In this document: piece by piece, positions 6,354 through 6,898 of the stretch
How positions within the stretch are numbered: position 1 is the stretch's first letter
Layout of the letters: the number at the start of each line of letters is the position of its first letter
Assembly (NCBI GenBank): GCA_021159805.1
Contig: JAGHDT010000021.1
Span: 1 to 6,898, forward strand
DNA length: 6,898 bases
Direction of reading: 5' to 3'
DNA from: Anaerolineae bacterium
Lineage (GTDB): Bacteria; Chloroflexota; Anaerolineae; B4-G1; SLSP01
The notes under the pieces: generated by a model
Database searches by the model: none
What the model saw: the letters and a program-made list of their open reading frames with translations, nothing else
Told to the model about the DNA's origin: nothing
Position numbers and translations under genes: made by a program

Positions 6354-6501
6354 CTAGCTCATCTACAAACACACATAGTACGCCACCACACAACTACCCA
6401 CGTCCTACATTGGTGGACCAGAACGCTGCGTCTGGTGACGACAACCAGTGCCCTCGATGGTGGTCTTCTCTTTCTTAGTTAGCACACATCTGGGCTGTTT
6501 C
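6354..6501. other. Non-coding stretch with two mutually exclusive hairpins
   Basis: No convincing gene is seen between the acidic-repeat gene and the terminator. ACCAGA/TCTGGT (6417-6422 with 6431-6436) and CTGGT/ACCAG (6432-6436 with 6444-6448) share one arm, so only one stem can form at a time. A TACTAT on the minus strand (6375-6380) resembles a -10 box but lacks a good -35. The stretch could be a 3' untranslated region or a small RNA ending at the 6326-6353 hairpin; neither is established. Confidence 0.4.
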
Positions 6502-6898
6502 CTAGCTCTCTGACTCCGTATCATCGGCGTCAGAATCGGCGACCTCCGACTCGGTCTCAGCGGTCTCCTCGGTCTCTTCAACTGAGGTCTCGACCTCGGC
6601 AGCTTCAGGAATCTCCGCGACAGCGACTTCCTCTTCAGCAACCTCCGGCTCGGCCTCCACCGTCTCCTCGATCTCTTCAACCAAGGTCTCGACCTCAGCA
6701 ACTTCAGGAACCTCCGCGACGGCGACTTCCTCTTCAGCAACCTCCGGCTCGCTCTCAGCGGTCTCCTCGGTCTCTTCAACTGAGGCCTCGACCTCAGCAG
6801 CTTCAGGAACTTCCGCGACAGCGGCTTCCTCTACGGCGACCTCCGGCTCGGCCTCCACCGTCTCCTCGATCTCTTCAACCAAGGTCTCGACCTCCGCA
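6502..6898 (-). CDS. C-terminal part of an acidic Glu/Val/Ala-rich tandem-repeat protein (5' truncated)
   Basis: An open frame runs from the window edge to a stop at 6502-6504, giving about 131 residues. The frame stays open to the edge in the same repeat, so the true start lies outside the window; an internal TTG at 6882 is not a likely start. The visible protein is made of 33-residue units with recurring VEEIEET or VEETEET, EPEVAEEEVAVAE and a Pro-Glu linker. It ends in an Asp/Ser/Glu-rich tail (DSDADDTESES). It has no cysteine, almost no basic residues, no membrane segment and no recognisable catalytic motif, and is expected to be strongly negatively charged, probably helical or disordered. 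Such segments occur as acidic tails of ribosomal, DNA-binding or surface proteins, but the attached domain is unseen. A hairpin terminator follows about 150 bp downstream. Confidence 0.7.
   Translation of the reverse strand, partial: AEVETLVEEIEETVEAEPEVAVEEAAVAEVPEAAEVEASVEETEETAESEPEVAEEEVAVAEVPEVAEVETLVEEIEETVEAEPEVAEEEVAVAEIPEAAEVETSVEETEETAETESEVADSDADDTESES
6560..6898 (-). repeat. 99-bp tandem repeat with 198-bp higher-order period
   Basis: The coding repeat has a 99-bp unit, but alternate units are more alike than neighbours: one type encodes LVEEIEETVEAEPEVA, the other SVEETEETAESEPEVA. At DNA level 6641-6696 and 6839-6894 are identical over 56 bp at a spacing of exactly 198 bp. This points to expansion by duplication of two-unit blocks. 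Because the period is a multiple of three, copy-number change would keep the frame. Confidence 0.85.

Noticed and set aside
5492..6478. Long plus-strand frame (328 codons) antisense to the nitroreductase gene
   Set aside because: It covers a gene with clear family motifs on the other strand, has no ribosome binding site and its product shows no family features; a GC-rich shadow.
6405..6779. Arginine-rich minus-strand frame overlapping the acidic repeats
   Set aside because: A repeat whose period is a multiple of three keeps neighbouring frames open. The basic product is a frame shadow of GAG-rich codons and lacks a good start.

Overview
This is a GC-rich bacterial chromosomal window of ordinary household genes on both strands, with some unusual small features between them. 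No mobile elements, CRISPR arrays, rRNA or tRNA genes were seen. The mix of genes (DUF3417-type alpha-glucan phosphorylase, TM1586-type nitroreductase, TtuB/ThiS-like sulfur carrier, Glu-rich tandem-repeat protein) would fit a deep-branching, often anaerobic or thermophilic lineage such as Chloroflexota. This placement is inference from gene content only and is not secure.

Left part, plus strand: the end of an unrecognised gene (to 134), an 11-bp hairpin (158-185), then a tight cluster. The cluster holds a 63-aa ubiquitin-like sulfur carrier ending in Gly-Gly (215-406), a 34-aa cysteine microprotein resembling the C-terminal zinc ribbon of the tRNA thiolase TtuA (423-527), and the release-factor methyltransferase prmC (524-1363). 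The last two overlap as ATGA. This cluster is the most interesting part of the window.

Middle: glgP, an 857-aa alpha-glucan phosphorylase, runs on the minus strand (3933 to 1360) and converges on prmC with the two stop codons interlocked in a CTAG. A 284-bp divergent region rich in small inverted repeats separates glgP from recF (4218-5423). recF has a clear extended -10 promoter so close to its start codon that the mRNA is probably leaderless.

Right part: recF converges on a minus-strand TM1586-type two-domain nitroreductase (6301 to 5450) across 26 bp that carry a 13-bp direct repeat. Upstream of the nitroreductase come a strong 11-bp hairpin terminator (6326-6353), about 150 bp of apparently non-coding DNA with two mutually exclusive hairpins, and the C-terminal end of a very acidic protein. 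That protein is built of 33-residue (99-bp) repeats in alternating types (198-bp higher-order period) and runs off the window.

Functionally the genes cover translation termination (prmC), probable sulfur transfer (Ubl plus zinc ribbon), glycogen or maltodextrin breakdown (glgP), recombinational repair (recF) and flavin redox chemistry (nitroreductase). No single pathway ties the whole window together.
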